From Gammaproteobacteria bacterium (GTDB lineage: Bacteria > Pseudomonadota > Gammaproteobacteria > UBA4575), in contig JANQOB010000010.1 in the NCBI GenBank assembly GCA_028279275.1, positions 1 to 64,000 of the forward strand: a stretch of 64,000 nucleotides of DNA, written 5' to 3'. A program made the translations under genes and the position numbers. The notes beneath the pieces were generated by a model. That model ran no database searches, had not been told where the DNA came from, and saw only the letters and a program-made list of their open reading frames with translations. Below, one piece after another: positions 36,627-51,046 of the stretch (position 1 is its first letter; every line of letters starts with the position of its first letter).

Positions 36627-39600
36627 ATGTCGCAATTTGTACATTTGCATTTACACACTGAGTATTCACTAGTAGACAGTATTGTGCGTGTGCCGCGCTT
36701 AATGAAGAAATTAAGTGATTCAGGAATGTCATCGGTAGCTCTAACAGATTTTAATAATTTGTTTGCGCTCGTAAAGTTTTATCAAGCCGCACTTAAAAAC
36801 GGTATCAAGCCTATTATTGGTGTTGAAGCACAAATTGCGGGTTTATCTTCTAAGGATCCAAATACACATGTTGTATTTCTATGTAAAAACAATCAAGGGT
36901 ATCAGTCACTCACCAAGTTATTAACTAGAAGTTATATTGAAGGTCAGCGAGGAAGTGGGCCTACTATAGATCGTGATTGGTTGACTGATATAGGAAATGA
37001 TTTGATTGTTCTTTCAGGGGCGCGTGATGGTGATGTAGGAAGAGCCATTGTTGCAGGCAATCAAAAGTTAGCAGAAGAATGTTTGTCATTTTGGCAAGAG
37101 AACTTCAATAATAACTATTATATTGAATTGCAGCGAACAGATAGAGAGGAAGAAGAGCTATATAACCATAAGGCCATAGAGCTTGCCACAAAGTATTCAT
37201 TGCCGGTTGTTGCGAGCAATGATGTACGTTTTATCGAGAAAAGTGAATTTGATGCCCATGAAGTTCGCGTTTGCATCCACACAAGTAGAATTCTGAATGA
37301 TCCTAGACGTCCGAAGTTGTATTCACATCAGCAATATTTGCGCAGCAATGAAGAGATGTTGGAGTTGTTTCAAGACATCCCGGAGGCGATTACAAATAGT
37401 GTTGAAATCGCTAAACGCTGCAATGTTACCTTGAAGTTTGGTGATAACGTGCTACCAGAATTTCCAATACCTGAAGCATACACCTTACAACAGTACATGC
37501 GTGAGCAGTCCGAACACGGCTTGCAAAAGCGTTTAGAGAAACTCCAGATACAGGATCAAGCTAGAAACAAGGCTTATACAGAACGTTTAGATATTGAATT
37601 AGATGTTATCGATTCTATGGGGTATGCGGGTTATTTTTTAATCGTTGCAGACTTTACCCGTTGGGCAAAAGAAAATGCAGTGCCTGTAGGACCAGGTCGT
37701 GGTTCAGGTGCAGGTTCATTGGTGGCTTTCGCATTAGGCATTACCGATGTCGACCCCCTTAAATACGATTTACTCTTTGAACGCTTTCTCAATCCTGAGC
37801 GTGTTTCCATGCCTGATTTTGATATCGATTTTTGTATGGATAATCGTGATCGTGTTATTGAATATGTTTCACAACGATATGGACGCACACGTGTAAGCCA
37901 AATTATTACTTATGGAAGTATGGCAGCTCGAGCTGTGGTGCGAGATGTTGGACGAGTGTTAGGGCATCCATATGGTTTTGTTGATCGCATTGCCAAACTT
38001 ATTCCATTTGAAGTGGGAATGACATTAGAAAAAGCATTGGAGCGTGAGCCCGCGTTACAAGAGCAATATAAAAACGAAGAAGATGTAAAAAGTGTAATTG
38101 ATATGGCCTGCATTTTAGAAGGTTTAGCACGCAATGCAGGAAAACACGCAGGCGGTGTTGTAATTGCACCCACAGAACTTACTGCATTTACACCGTTGTA
38201 TTGTGAAGCGGGCGGCACAAACATTGTTACTCAACTTGATAAAGATGATGTTGAGGCAATTGGCTTAGTTAAATTTGACTTTTTAGGTTTGCGCACATTA
38301 ACAATCATTGATAACACTGTACGCTTAGTTAATGAAAAGTTGAAACAACAAAACCAAAGCTTGGTTGATATAGATAATTTAGCACTCGATGATACGGCTA
38401 CTTATGAAACTTTAAAGCAACAAAAAACCACCGCAGTTTTTCAACTTGAGTCTAGTGGTATCAAAGATATTATCAAACGATTACAACCAGATAAGTTTGA
38501 CGATATTGTTGCCTTAGTTGCTTTGTATCGGCCAGGTCCCTTGCAATCAGGGATGGTGGATGACTTTATTTTACGAAAACATGGTGCACGCGTAGATTAT
38601 TTTCATCCTGATATCGAGCATATTTTGAAACAAACCTATGGGGTTATTCTATACCAAGAGCAAGTTATGCAAATTGCTCAAGTATTAGCGGGATACACAT
38701 TAGGCGGCGCAGATTTATTACGCCGTGCAATGGGCAAAAAGAAACCTGAGGAAATGGCAAAACAAAGAGAAATTTTTGTTACAGGAGCCGTTGAACGGGG
38801 CGTTGCTAAAAGTTTAGCGAGTCATATTTTTGATTTGATGGAAAAATTTGCAGGCTATGGTTTTAACAAGTCACACTCTGTTGCATATGCATTGCTGGCT
38901 TATCAAACCGCATGGCTAAAAACTCATTTTCCTGCAGAGTTCATGTCATCGGTCATGTCATCTGACCTGGACAATACAGATAAGGTTGTGAATCTGATTG
39001 ATGAATGTCGAGGTATGGGTATTGAAGTGCAATCCCCAAATATAAATCGCTCAAATTACAATTTCACTGTACCTGCCGAGAATATTGTTCTTTATGGGTT
39101 GGGCGCATTAAAGGGAGTGGGACAGGCCGCGGTGGAAGAGATGGTAAATGAACGACTTGAAAATGGTGAATTTCGAGATCTGGATGATTTTTGTATGCGA
39201 CTAGGGTCGCAAAAAGTGAACCGCCGTTGTATTGAAGCTTTAATACGTGCCGGGGCGATGGATTGTTTTGGTTATACAAGAGCCAGTCTATTTCAACATT
39301 TAGATAAATCGTTACGTTTTGCTGAACAACGTCAGCGAGATAATGATGCTGGTCAGAACGATATGTTTGGTCATGCGGAAGTCAGCATGAAAACGAGTAA
39401 AGTCCAAGAAATACCTGAATGGGAAGATGAAAGAAAATTACTAGGAGAAAGAGAAACGCTAGGATTGTATTTAACCGGTCATCCTATTACGCGTTATCAC
39501 GATGAACTTAGCAAAATTACCAGTAAGAACATTAAAGAGCTATTGGCTTATGGGAATGATTTGGCACCACGCCAATCCTGGCAAGCGCGCGACGAATCTA

Positions 39601-40124
39601 AAATAGTGTTAGTCGCTGGATTGTTGGACCAAATTAGATTAAGGAATAGTCCAAAAGGCAGAATTGCTTTTCTAACTTTAGATGACAACACAGGACGAAT
39701 TGATGTCGCTGTATTTTCCGATGACTATGTAAAGTTTGATCATGTATTAATTAAAGATGCAATCTTAATTATTAAAGGTAGTTTGGGTTGGGATGAATAC
39801 ACTGGTCGCGTACGTTTGCGTGCTAATCATGTATGGAGTTTTGATGAATATTTGAAACAATTCGGAGCATTATTAAATATAAAAATTAAATCCAATAAAG
39901 ACTCCTTAACCTGGGTGCAGGACTTGCAACAACTGCTCTTGCCTTTTAAGGATGGTAATTGTTCCATAACAGTTGAATATGAAAATAACTCCATGGCAGC
40001 TCAATTTAAGTTTCCTGAAAACTGGAATATTTCGCTTGATGAAAAACTATTAAATCGCCTAAGTAAAGTATCTGAAGTATTAGATACCAATGTCATATAC
40101 AAGAAACAAGGTATTAATGCATAA
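36627..40124 (+). CDS. dnaE: DNA polymerase III alpha subunit
   Basis: 1165 residues, full length. An N-terminal PHP domain ([13 protein letters not shown]), the polymerase palm with [17 protein letters not shown] and the catalytic [18 protein letters not shown], fingers including [14 protein letters not shown], a helix-hairpin-helix ([16 protein letters not shown]) and a C-terminal OB fold ([17 protein letters not shown]). It is the replicative polymerase. accA starts 8 bases after the stop. Confidence 0.98.
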   Translation: MSQFVHLHLHTEYSLVDSIVRVPRLMKKLSDSGMSSVALTDFNNLFALVKFYQAALKNGIKPIIGVEAQIAGLSSKDPNTHVVFLCKNNQGYQSLTKLLTRSYIEGQRGSGPTIDRDWLTDIGNDLIVLSGARDGDVGRAIVAGNQKLAEECLSFWQENFNNNYYIELQRTDREEEELYNHKAIELATKYSLPVVASNDVRFIEKSEFDAHEVRVCIHTSRILNDPRRPKLYSHQQYLRSNEEMLELFQDIPEAITNSVEIAKRCNVTLKFGDNVLPEFPIPEAYTLQQYMREQSEHGLQKRLEKLQIQDQARNKAYTERLDIELDVIDSMGYAGYFLIVADFTRWAKENAVPVGPGRGSGAGSLVAFALGITDVDPLKYDLLFERFLNPERVSMPDFDIDFCMDNRDRVIEYVSQRYGRTRVSQIITYGSMAARAVVRDVGRVLGHPYGFVDRIAKLIPFEVGMTLEKALEREPALQEQYKNEEDVKSVIDMACILEGLARNAGKHAGGVVIAPTELTAFTPLYCEAGGTNIVTQLDKDDVEAIGLVKFDFLGLRTLTIIDNTVRLVNEKLKQQNQSLVDIDNLALDDTATYETLKQQKTTAVFQLESSGIKDIIKRLQPDKFDDIVALVALYRPGPLQSGMVDDFILRKHGARVDYFHPDIEHILKQTYGVILYQEQVMQIAQVLAGYTLGGADLLRRAMGKKKPEEMAKQREIFVTGAVERGVAKSLASHIFDLMEKFAGYGFNKSHSVAYALLAYQTAWLKTHFPAEFMSSVMSSDLDNTDKVVNLIDECRGMGIEVQSPNINRSNYNFTVPAENIVLYGLGALKGVGQAAVEEMVNERLENGEFRDLDDFCMRLGSQKVNRRCIEALIRAGAMDCFGYTRASLFQHLDKSLRFAEQRQRDNDAGQNDMFGHAEVSMKTSKVQEIPEWEDERKLLGERETLGLYLTGHPITRYHDELSKITSKNIKELLAYGNDLAPRQSWQARDESKIVLVAGLLDQIRLRNSPKGRIAFLTLDDNTGRIDVAVFSDDYVKFDHVLIKDAILIIKGSLGWDEYTGRVRLRANHVWSFDEYLKQFGALLNIKIKSNKDSLTWVQDLQQLLLPFKDGNCSITVEYENNSMAAQFKFPENWNISLDEKLLNRLSKVSEVLDTNVIYKKQGINA

Positions 40125-40132
40125 TTACTGCC

Positions 40133-41095
40133 ATGAATCCTGACTATCTTGATTTTGAACAACCAATTGTTGAGCTAGAGGCAAAAATTGATGAATTGCG
40201 CTTAGTTGAAAGTGATAATGAATTTAATCTCAATGAAGAGATCACTAAACTGCAAGCCAAGTCACAAGGTTTAATTGAATCAATCTTTTCTAATTTGAGT
40301 CCCTGGCAGGTCGCACAGCTTGCGCGTCATTCAAAAAGACCTTATACCCTCGATTATGTCGAAAGATTATTTACCAATTTTGTCGAGCTTCATGGTGATC
40401 GCATGTATGCGGATGATGCAGCCATAGTATCAGGGATTGCGAAATTTGAGGGTAAATCTGTTGCGGTCATTGGGCACCAAAAAGGACGCAATACCAAAGA
40501 AAACATCAAGCGAAATTTTGGTATGCCGCGGCCAGAGGGTTATCGCAAAGCTTTGCGTATTATGGAGTTAGCAGAAAGATTTAAAATGCCTATTCTAACT
40601 TTCATCGACACCCCTGGAGCATATCCTGGTATTGGCGCTGAAGAGCGAGGTCAAAGTCAGGCCATTGCTTTGAATTTGGAGCGAATGTCATCGCTGCGTG
40701 TACCTATTATTTGTACCGTTATCGGCGAGGGTGGATCGGGCGGTGCGTTAGCAATCGGGGTAGGTGATCATTTAGCAATGCTGAGTTACAGTACTTATTC
40801 TGTCATTTCACCGGAGGGTTGTGCTTCAATATTATGGAAAGATGCCGCAAAAGCTGAAGATGCTGCGATCGCTTTGGGAATCACAGCACCAAGATTAAAA
40901 GAGCTGGGACTAATTGATGAAATCATCGAGGAACCTTTGGGTGGGGCCCATCGTGATATTGATATGACATGTGAGAACGTTCGCCAGTCTCTCACTAAGA
41001 GTTTAGATAGACTTCAATCTCACTCTATAGACCAGTTGTTGTCCACGCGCTTTGAAAGGCTCACATCATATGGAGAATACAAAGAATCTAGTTAA
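40133..41095 (+). CDS. accA: Acetyl-CoA carboxylase carboxyltransferase, alpha subunit
   Basis: 320 residues, normal length. Crotonase-like fold with [37 protein letters not shown] and [17 protein letters not shown]. With AccD it transfers the carboxyl group to acetyl-CoA to make malonyl-CoA. It lies between dnaE and tilS, as in E. coli. Confidence 0.98.
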   Translation: MNPDYLDFEQPIVELEAKIDELRLVESDNEFNLNEEITKLQAKSQGLIESIFSNLSPWQVAQLARHSKRPYTLDYVERLFTNFVELHGDRMYADDAAIVSGIAKFEGKSVAVIGHQKGRNTKENIKRNFGMPRPEGYRKALRIMELAERFKMPILTFIDTPGAYPGIGAEERGQSQAIALNLERMSSLRVPIICTVIGEGGSGGALAIGVGDHLAMLSYSTYSVISPEGCASILWKDAAKAEDAAIALGITAPRLKELGLIDEIIEEPLGGAHRDIDMTCENVRQSLTKSLDRLQSHSIDQLLSTRFERLTSYGEYKESS

Positions 41096-41132
41096 ATGAT
41101 TTGGCATTCAAAATTTGTGACAAATTAATCTA

Positions 41133-42416
41133 ATGTCTTTTCCAAATTCGTTATTGCAACGATTTTTTTCTGATTATCATCATCTAGCAAAATTTTATGT
41201 CGCCTACAGCGGTGGCTTAGATTCAACTGTATTGTTGCATGCAATGCACATGCAAAAATTGCCACTTCAGGCTATACATGTAAATCATCATTTACAAAAG
41301 GAGTGCGACAGTTGGCAAAAACATTGTGAAACAGTGTGTAAACAATGGGGAATTTCCATTTCAATAAAACATGCAGAAATCCAAAAAGTTTCGCAAAAGA
41401 GTCTAGAAGATCTTGCCAGGGACGCTCGTTATGAATTGCTGGAAGAAATGTTAGATTCTAACTCAGCAATCGTTACAGCCCATCATCAAGATGACGTTGC
41501 TGAAACGATATTATTGCAACTTCTTCGTGGTTCCGGACCAGCAGGACTTGCCGCTATGCCCGAGGTTAAAAAGCTAACAACTGGGTTTCATCTTCGGCCT
41601 ATGCTTAATATCAGTCGTAAAGAATTATTATCGTATGCAAACGAACATGAACTGTACTGGGTAGATGATCCCAGCAATGATGAATGTAATTTTGACCGTA
41701 ATTATTTGCGCAATGAGGTGTTACCTAAAATTTTCAAGCGTTGGCCAGCCGCACAAAAAACCTTGGCACGATCCGCTGAATTACAGGCACAGACGCTAAG
41801 TTGTTTAAATGACCTCGCCAGAATAGATCTGCGAGAATCAGCTACAGATGAAAGTTATATTCTTGAATTACCTTCTTTACAAGCGCTTAGTGATGAACGA
41901 TTGAGTAATGTGCTGCGCTATTGGATTCAATCACACAATATGCGCAGACCGAGTAGAAAAATCTTGCAACAAGTTATATCCGACATCGTTCGCAAACAGG
42001 AAATCGAAACCTCGCCTATGCAGTCCTGGAAAGAGGGTGAAATCAGGCGATTTCAAAACCGCTTGTATTTGATGCAGCCCTTATCAATACATGACCCCAG
42101 CCAGGAGTTTCGATGGAAAATTGATCAACCATTGCTTATTCAAAGTCTTAATCGAACATTGTTACCCCAAGAGCTGACTCAACATCATGTAGCTATACCT
42201 GAAGGGACAAATGAATTAATGGTACGATTTAGACAAGGTGGTGAGCGATTAAAGCTGGTTGGCCAAAACCAGCATAGGTCATTGAAAAATTTACTTAATG
42301 AAGCAGGGGTTCCGCCATGGGAACGTTCCCGAATCCCGTTGCTATATCATGGTGATCAACTTATTTCAGTGTTAGGTTATTGGAATGTCGATCATTTTTG
42401 TGAAACATCATCTTGA
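41133..42416 (+). CDS. tilS: tRNA(Ile)-lysidine synthase
   Basis: 427 residues. The PP-loop ATP-binding motif is YVAYSGGLDSTVLLHAM; AHHQDDVAETILLQLLRG and RPMLNISRKELLSY are conserved. A TilS substrate-binding region and a C-terminal domain (LMVRFRQGGERLKL) follow. It converts C34 of tRNA-Ile(CAU) to lysidine so that the tRNA reads AUA. It is the last gene of the rnhB-dnaE-accA run. Confidence 0.96.
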   Translation: MSFPNSLLQRFFSDYHHLAKFYVAYSGGLDSTVLLHAMHMQKLPLQAIHVNHHLQKECDSWQKHCETVCKQWGISISIKHAEIQKVSQKSLEDLARDARYELLEEMLDSNSAIVTAHHQDDVAETILLQLLRGSGPAGLAAMPEVKKLTTGFHLRPMLNISRKELLSYANEHELYWVDDPSNDECNFDRNYLRNEVLPKIFKRWPAAQKTLARSAELQAQTLSCLNDLARIDLRESATDESYILELPSLQALSDERLSNVLRYWIQSHNMRRPSRKILQQVISDIVRKQEIETSPMQSWKEGEIRRFQNRLYLMQPLSIHDPSQEFRWKIDQPLLIQSLNRTLLPQELTQHHVAIPEGTNELMVRFRQGGERLKLVGQNQHRSLKNLLNEAGVPPWERSRIPLLYHGDQLISVLGYWNVDHFCETSS

Positions 42417-42531
42417 GCTGTGAAACCAAATAAATAGCACCTTATTGCTATAGGTTGATTGTGGTTAAGCGCTTCATTTGATACGCTTTTCTCCCGTCTT
42501 GAAAACATTCTCTACTAAATCTTTCGCGCTA

Positions 42532-42550
42532 ATGAGTACTTCCTACTCAT
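42532..42550 (+). promoter_or_regulatory. Hairpin in the pyrG leader
   Basis: ATGAGTA (42532-42538) and TACTCAT (42544-42550) form a perfect 7-bp stem with a CTTCC loop, 30 bases before the pyrG start. No T run follows, so it is not an intrinsic terminator. A role in pyrG control is only a possibility. Confidence 0.3.
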
Positions 42551-42580
42551 GTGCGTAAGCTTAGTGTTAGCGAGGGCTAA

Positions 42581-44302
<1,722 letters not shown>

Positions 44303-45145
44303 ATGAAAATTTGCGACTTTGAGGTAGGGCTAGAGCAGCCCTTTTTCTTGATTGCCGGTCCATGTGTGGTAGAAAGCATAGAATTGGCACGAGAGTCTGC
44401 AGGTGCACTACAAGAAATCACTCAGGCTTTAGAAATTCCATTCATATATAAGTCTTCATTTGATAAAGCAAATCGATCTTCAATTGAAAGTTTCCGTGGG
44501 TTGGGAATGGAACAGGGATTGCAAATACTTACACAAGTAAAAAAAGAATTGAATCTTCCGGTTCTTACTGATGTGCATGAAGATACATCAATAGATGAAG
44601 TTGCTGATGTCGTAGATGTATTACAAACCCCAGCCTTTTTGTGTCGACAAACAAATTTTATACAGCGTGTGTCGGCTAGTAATCTCCCAGTAAATATTAA
44701 GAAAGGACAGTTCTTATCTCCGGCAGAAATGAAACACGTTGTAAAAAAAGCTAAGGCTCAAGGTAATGAAAATATAATGGTATGTGAGCGGGGTGCATCG
44801 TTTGGGTATAACAACCTAGTTTCAGATATGCGTTCCTTAGTGATTATGCGTGATACAGGTTGCCCAGTAGTATTTGATGCGACCCATTCAGTACAATTAC
44901 CAGGTGGGAATGATAGTAGCTCAGGAGGTGAGCGTGAGTTTGTTCCTGTGTTAGCCAGAGCCGCTATAGCAAGTGGTGTGTCCGGCATATTCATTGAAAC
45001 TCATCCAAATCCTGAGTTAGCAAAGAGTGATGGTCCTAATTCGTGGCCATTGTCTAAAATTAAAATGTTGCTAGAGCAATTGAAAGAAATTGATCAAGTT
45101 GTTAAACATTCAGGTTTTTTTATTGAGCAGGAAGAAAAAAAATAA
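44303..45145 (+). CDS. kdsA: 3-deoxy-D-manno-octulosonate 8-phosphate synthase
   Basis: 280 residues. [33 protein letters not shown] and FLCRQTNF are the DAHP/KDO8P synthase signatures, and HSVQLPGG is typical of KdsA. It condenses phosphoenolpyruvate with arabinose 5-phosphate to make KDO 8-phosphate, the precursor of the inner-core sugar of LPS. There is no gap after pyrG, and eno follows 17 bases later, the classical pyrG-kdsA-eno order of several gammaproteobacteria. Confidence 0.98.
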   Translation: MKICDFEVGLEQPFFLIAGPCVVESIELARESAGALQEITQALEIPFIYKSSFDKANRSSIESFRGLGMEQGLQILTQVKKELNLPVLTDVHEDTSIDEVADVVDVLQTPAFLCRQTNFIQRVSASNLPVNIKKGQFLSPAEMKHVVKKAKAQGNENIMVCERGASFGYNNLVSDMRSLVIMRDTGCPVVFDATHSVQLPGGNDSSSGGEREFVPVLARAAIASGVSGIFIETHPNPELAKSDGPNSWPLSKIKMLLEQLKEIDQVVKHSGFFIEQEEKK

Positions 45146-45162
45146 AATAACAAGGAAAATAA

Positions 45163-46440
<1,278 letters not shown>

Positions 46441-46443
46441 ATT

Positions 46444-46737
46444 GTGAAAGTCATCATAATCATCTTGAGTGTGCTTTTCGTTTTGTTGCAATATAAATTG
46501 TGGTTTGGTGATGCGAGTGTGAGTGATGTCATGGAACTTAAACAGACGATCAAAGAGCAACAAGCCAAGAATGAGCAGATAAAACAACGAAATGCAGTGC
46601 TTGCTGCGGAAGTTGAAGATCTCAAAACGGGTCTTGAAGCTATTGAGGAGCGTGCAAGAAGCGAATTGGGCATGATTAAAGAAGATGAAACCTTTATTCA
46701 TATTGTAGAAGGCGATTCAAAAGATAATAGTAACTAG
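46444..46737 (+). CDS. ftsB: Cell division protein FtsB
   Basis: 97 residues from GTG 46444, three bases after eno. One membrane helix (~2-18, KVIIIILSVLFVLLQYKLW) is followed by a leucine-zipper-like coiled coil (about 30-65) and a periplasmic tail with ERARSELGMIKEDETF. It bridges FtsL and FtsQ in the divisome. The position between eno and ispD is conserved. Confidence 0.95.
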   Translation: MKVIIIILSVLFVLLQYKLWFGDASVSDVMELKQTIKEQQAKNEQIKQRNAVLAAEVEDLKTGLEAIEERARSELGMIKEDETFIHIVEGDSKDNSN

Positions 46738-47459
46738 TGGTAAGTGCAACGTCTCGACATTGGGCCATCATACCAGCAGCTGGAGCGGGATCGCGCGTAG
46801 GATCCATTACCCCAAAACAATACTTACCTATCAACGATACAACTGTTATTGAAGCTTCCTTATATTGTTTTTTGAAGCATCCAGAAATTGCTGGTGTTGT
46901 AGTGGCACTGCATGAAGGTGACCAACATTGGGCGACACTTAGTGTCGCTAAAAATGAAAAAATCCACACTGTGGTAGGCGGTAAATCTCGTGCAGATTCT
47001 GTAAATAATGCTGTTGAGTATTTAATTAATACACCTGCAGATGACACTGATTTTGTATTAGTTCATGACGCTGCACGTCCATGTTTACGATACAGCGATT
47101 TAGAATTGTTAATTTCAACTTTAAAGACTGATGAAGTGGGCGGAGTTTTGGCTTCGCCTGTCAGTGATACTCTGAAGCTAGTTAAAAGCAAAGAACAAAC
47201 TGTCAATACCGTAAGTGAAACTCTAGATCGCGACAAAATTTGGCGGGCTTTCACGCCCCAGATGTTTCGGTTGAAACTTTTAAAACAAGCTCTTACTCAT
47301 AGTAAAGACAAAAGTATCGTGATTACAGATGAAGCATCAGCAATAGAGGCTATCAATTTGCAAGTCAAACTTGTGCAAGGGCATAGTGATAACATTAAAA
47401 TCACACATCAAGAAGATCTAGAGCTTGCAGAAGTGATTTTGAAGAATCAATGGCGATAA
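46737..47459 (+). CDS. ispD: 2-C-methyl-D-erythritol 4-phosphate cytidylyltransferase
   Basis: 240 residues. The nucleotide-binding start WAIIPAAGAGSRVG is followed by TPKQYLPI, VLVHDAARPC and WRAFTPQMFR. It activates MEP with CTP. The GTG start shares its first base with the ftsB stop (46737), and the stop overlaps ispF, so the three genes are translationally coupled. Confidence 0.97.
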   Translation: MVSATSRHWAIIPAAGAGSRVGSITPKQYLPINDTTVIEASLYCFLKHPEIAGVVVALHEGDQHWATLSVAKNEKIHTVVGGKSRADSVNNAVEYLINTPADDTDFVLVHDAARPCLRYSDLELLISTLKTDEVGGVLASPVSDTLKLVKSKEQTVNTVSETLDRDKIWRAFTPQMFRLKLLKQALTHSKDKSIVITDEASAIEAINLQVKLVQGHSDNIKITHQEDLELAEVILKNQWR

Positions 47460-47944
47460 TGATAAAAGTAGGATTCGGTTATGATTCCCACCGCTTTAAA
47501 AGTGGCGAATTCATTATGCTTGGAGCTGAAAAAATTCCTCATGAAAAAGGCGTGGATGCACATTCAGATGGGGATGTATTACTGCATGCATTGTGTGATG
47601 CCTTATTGGGTGCAGCAGCACTAGGAGATATTGGCAAACACTTTCCAGATAGTGATTCAAATTACAAAGACATTAAAAGTAGTTCGCTTGTAGAAAAAGT
47701 TATGCAAGATCTAAAAGCTAATAATTATAAAGTAGGTAATATTGATTGTACGGTCATATTGGAAAAACCAAAGTTGGCTCCATATATGACAGCTATGCAA
47801 AAAAATATTAGTGTTTTAGTCAGCACTTCATTAAATAATGTGAGTATTAAAGCCACTACGAATGAGGGCATGGGCTTTATCGGTCGTGGAGAAGGTATTG
47901 CCGCATGCGTGGTGGTTACATTGCAACAAGAAAATTTTAATTAA
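47459..47944 (+). CDS. ispF: 2-C-methyl-D-erythritol 2,4-cyclodiphosphate synthase
   Basis: 161 residues from ATG 47459, which shares a base with the ispD stop (TAATG). An ATG nine bases earlier is in frame but would lengthen the normal N-terminus (MIKVGFGYDSHRF). Metal ligands are in GYDSHRF and HSDGDVLLHALCDALLG; the C-terminus has TNEGMGFIGRGEGIA. It forms the cyclic diphosphate of the MEP pathway. The stop again overlaps the next start (TAATG at 47942-47946). Confidence 0.97.
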   Translation: MIKVGFGYDSHRFKSGEFIMLGAEKIPHEKGVDAHSDGDVLLHALCDALLGAAALGDIGKHFPDSDSNYKDIKSSSLVEKVMQDLKANNYKVGNIDCTVILEKPKLAPYMTAMQKNISVLVSTSLNNVSIKATTNEGMGFIGRGEGIAACVVVTLQQENFN

Positions 47945-49923
47945 TGCTGGTGGATGAAGATATAAGCACGGTTAAAAAAGACTCCTCAAGAATGATTGGT
48001 GAGAATTTCTTCAGCGAGTCGGGTCTACTCTCAGAATACCTCGAAAAATTTCGTTATCGTCCCCAACAAAAAGCGATGAGCGAAGCGATCGAAAATACTT
48101 TAGCCAAATATGGTCAATTGATCGTTGAGGCAGGTACTGGCGTTGGAAAAACCTTTGCTTATCTTATTCCAGCTTTACTTTCCAAACAAAAAGTTGTTAT
48201 TTCAACTGGGACAAAACATTTGCAAGATCAACTCTATTTTAAGGATCTGCCAACAATACTCGATTTTCTTAAATTACCTGTTAAGACTGCTTTGTTAAAG
48301 GGGCGTGCAAATTATCTTTGTATACATCGTTTAGAGCATTATGCGCCCAGTATTCAAATGCATAACCGACATCTTGGTAAAAAAATTAATACAATTAAAG
48401 AGTGGTCGCAGTTTACAAAAACTGGAGAGATTGCCGAGGTAACAGCAATTAATGAAAACGATTCGGTTTGGCCGAGTGTTACTTCAACCATCGATAATTG
48501 TTTGGGATCTGAGTGTCCAAGTTATGAAAAATGCTACGTTGTCAAAGCAAGACAAAAGGCACAACAGGCAGACATGGTGATTATCAACCACCATTTATTC
48601 TTTGCAGACCTCGCATTAAAAATGGAAGGTTTTGGGGAATTGTTACCTAGTGCAAATTCAGTAATTTTTGATGAGGCTCATCAATTACCAGAGCTCGCCA
48701 GCAATTTTCTTGCTATTTCTGTCAGTAGTCGTCAGATCAATGAGTTGGCAGAAGATGTTATCTCAGCAATGCTAGAGGAAGCGCCCGATGTAAAAGAAAT
48801 ACAACCTACTGTGGATGTCTTGAAAAAAGCGGTAGCAGACTTTCGAATTATTTTGGCAAGTAAAAATGGTCGATTCCCGTGGTTTGAAGTGATCTCTGAT
48901 TCAAAGGTTGAAAATCTGTTTGATGAATTATGTAAAGCAATTCATACAGTGTATGAAATCATTTCACCTCAAAGTGATCGTGGCAAAGTTATAGAGAAAT
49001 GTGTAGAGCGATGTGAGCGTATTGAGCAAAATCTATATTTAATTTCTGACGGACAGGATGAGCGCATAAATTGGCTGGAGTGTTTTGAAAAAGGTTTTAA
49101 ATTACATAGTACTCCTTTAGTTGTGGCTGATTCTTTTCAGGAGTTTATGTTGCAATATAAGTGTAGCTGGGTATTCACTTCGGCAACCTTGACGGTTAAT
49201 GCAAAATTTAATCATTTTCAACACCAACTGGGATTGATTGATGCCGAAACACTAATGTTAGATAGTCCTTATGATTATCAAAATAACACACGATTGTATC
49301 TGCCGGCATTGGGTGTGGAGCCTAATGACCGTAGTTATACTCATAAAGTTATTGATGCTGTTTTGCCAATTTTAGAAATCAATCAAGGGCGAACATTTAT
49401 CTTATTTACCAGTCATCGTGCTTTGCGTATTGCCGCAAACTATCTTGGAAATCATGATCAATTTACCCTGCTTGTGCAGGGCGACGCTCCACGAAGAAAA
49501 TTAATATCCGCATTTTCGAAAACAGATCATGCCGTGTTGCTTGGAACCAGTAGTTTTTGGGAAGGAGTGGATATTCGTGGTGACGCATTAAGCTGCGTAG
49601 TGATCGATAAATTACCTTTTGCCGCACCTGATGATCCGGTCTTAAATGGCCGTCTTCAAGCTTTAAGGCGGGCAGGTGAAAATCCATTTATGAGTTACCA
49701 GCTGCCTCAGGCAGTGATCTCACTCAAACAAGGAGTAGGACGTTTAATACGTGATGAAGAAGATTATGGTCTAGTGGTTCTTTGCGATCCAAGAATTGTG
49801 ACTAAACCTTACGGGAAGACTTTTGTAAATAGTTTGCCAGATATGCTGCCGACGTCTAATTTGGATGACGCTGTCAATTTTCTACAATTACGTGAATACG
49901 AAAATGAAACTGTTAGCCATTGA
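47944..49923 (+). CDS. yoaA: DinG-family ATP-dependent helicase (YoaA-like)
   Basis: 659 residues, XPD/DinG-type superfamily 2 helicase. Walker A IVEAGTGVGKTFAYL, iron-sulfur cysteines around ANYLCIHRL, NCLGSECPSYEKC, DEAH box (VIFDEAHQLPEL), and C-terminal motifs LGTSSFWEGVDI and QGVGRLIRDEEDYG. YoaA rather than DinG is chosen because tsaB follows immediately, as in E. coli. YoaA works with the polymerase chi subunit HolC, whose gene is at 55311-55751, in repair at stalled forks. Confidence 0.92.
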   Translation: MLVDEDISTVKKDSSRMIGENFFSESGLLSEYLEKFRYRPQQKAMSEAIENTLAKYGQLIVEAGTGVGKTFAYLIPALLSKQKVVISTGTKHLQDQLYFKDLPTILDFLKLPVKTALLKGRANYLCIHRLEHYAPSIQMHNRHLGKKINTIKEWSQFTKTGEIAEVTAINENDSVWPSVTSTIDNCLGSECPSYEKCYVVKARQKAQQADMVIINHHLFFADLALKMEGFGELLPSANSVIFDEAHQLPELASNFLAISVSSRQINELAEDVISAMLEEAPDVKEIQPTVDVLKKAVADFRIILASKNGRFPWFEVISDSKVENLFDELCKAIHTVYEIISPQSDRGKVIEKCVERCERIEQNLYLISDGQDERINWLECFEKGFKLHSTPLVVADSFQEFMLQYKCSWVFTSATLTVNAKFNHFQHQLGLIDAETLMLDSPYDYQNNTRLYLPALGVEPNDRSYTHKVIDAVLPILEINQGRTFILFTSHRALRIAANYLGNHDQFTLLVQGDAPRRKLISAFSKTDHAVLLGTSSFWEGVDIRGDALSCVVIDKLPFAAPDDPVLNGRLQALRRAGENPFMSYQLPQAVISLKQGVGRLIRDEEDYGLVVLCDPRIVTKPYGKTFVNSLPDMLPTSNLDDAVNFLQLREYENETVSH

Positions 49924-50596
49924 AACGGCTACCGAGTCTTGTTCAGTTGCATTGATGCTGAATGAGGAAATTATTGAGCTAAGCGAGATAGCGCCACGAA
50001 GACATAATGAAATAGTTCTTTCAATGTGCGAAAAAGTTTTAGCACAAGCTCAAACAAGTCTCACTGAACTTGACGCAATTGCATTCGGTAGAGGCCCAGG
50101 TGCATTTACGGGTGTGCGTTTAGCAGCAAGTGTGGCTCAAGGAATTGCAATGGGCCAGGATTTGCCAGTAGTACCTGTTTCATCTCTTGCAACACTTTCC
50201 CAGGCAGTATATGAAGAGAAACAAGTTCGAGAAGTATTTGCATGCATCGATGCGCGTATGCAAGAAGTTTACTATGGTGTTTATAAACTATCCTCTGACT
50301 ATTTGATGGAACTTGAAGGAAAAGAAAAGGTTATTTCGCCTGAAGTTATCAACCAGAAGGTAAGTAGTCATTGCTATGGAATCGGTTCAGGGTGGAATGT
50401 TTATGCAGAAAGTTTGCACCGAGCTATTGGCAAGAAAATTTCATTTGACGCGGATAAGTTTCCACAAGCTAAATATGCCGCGATGTTGGCAAAAGCTTAT
50501 TATCTACAAGGTCAAAAGCTTCCGGCTGAGGAAGCGTTACCTGTTTATTTACGTGACGATGTTGCGGAGAAACCAAAAAACAAAGTGGTATTTTAA
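49904..50596 (+). CDS. tsaB: tRNA threonylcarbamoyladenosine biosynthesis protein TsaB
   Basis: 230 residues from ATG 49904 ([17 protein letters not shown]), which overlaps yoaA by 20 bases; an earlier in-frame ATG would add 13 unrelated residues. [15 protein letters not shown] and [22 protein letters not shown] are typical. TsaB with TsaD and TsaE installs t6A37 in tRNAs reading ANN codons. Confidence 0.96.
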   Translation: MKLLAIETATESCSVALMLNEEIIELSEIAPRRHNEIVLSMCEKVLAQAQTSLTELDAIAFGRGPGAFTGVRLAASVAQGIAMGQDLPVVPVSSLATLSQAVYEEKQVREVFACIDARMQEVYYGVYKLSSDYLMELEGKEKVISPEVINQKVSSHCYGIGSGWNVYAESLHRAIGKKISFDADKFPQAKYAAMLAKAYYLQGQKLPAEEALPVYLRDDVAEKPKNKVVF

Positions 50597-50598
50597 TT

Positions 50599-51021
50599 AT
50601 GGCTACAGCTATTTTTCACTTAGCATTTCCTGTTTACGATATAGAGGAAACAAGGGCTTTTTATGTTGATTTATTAGGTTGTACGGTAGGGCGAGAAGAT
50701 AAGCGTTGGATTGATTTTAATTTTCATGGTCACCAGATTAGTGCGCACTTATACGATCATGATGATATGTTCACTCCTTCGAATCCCGTAGATGAGCATG
50801 ATGTACCTGTAAGACACTTTGGAATTGTATTGAATTGGGGTGAATGGGAACACTTAGCGGAACGCTTTAAGCGTGAGTGCGTCAAGTTTCATATCGAGCC
50901 ATGCATCCGTTTTAAAGGACAGCTCGGTGAGCAGGCAACCATGTTTATTCAAGATCCAAGTAATAATTATCTTGAGTTCAAGGCTTTTAAAGACATGACT
51001 CAAGTTTTTGCTAGAGAGTAA
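50599..51021 (+). CDS. VOC/glyoxalase-fold family protein
   Basis: 140 residues. It begins [23 protein letters not shown] and contains [10 protein letters not shown] and [10 protein letters not shown], which place the His/His/Glu metal ligands of the vicinal-oxygen-chelate fold. It spans one fold unit pair and may dimerise. Members include dioxygenases, glyoxalases and antibiotic-binding proteins, so the substrate cannot be stated. It starts two bases after tsaB, so it is probably co-transcribed. Confidence 0.85.
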   Translation: MATAIFHLAFPVYDIEETRAFYVDLLGCTVGREDKRWIDFNFHGHQISAHLYDHDDMFTPSNPVDEHDVPVRHFGIVLNWGEWEHLAERFKRECVKFHIEPCIRFKGQLGEQATMFIQDPSNNYLEFKAFKDMTQVFARE

Positions 51022-51046
51022 TCAGTAATTGGATCGAGAAATATCT

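Noticed and set aside
42436..42454. Inverted repeat ATAGCA/TGCTAT after tilS as terminator
   Set aside because: The stem is short and no T run follows.
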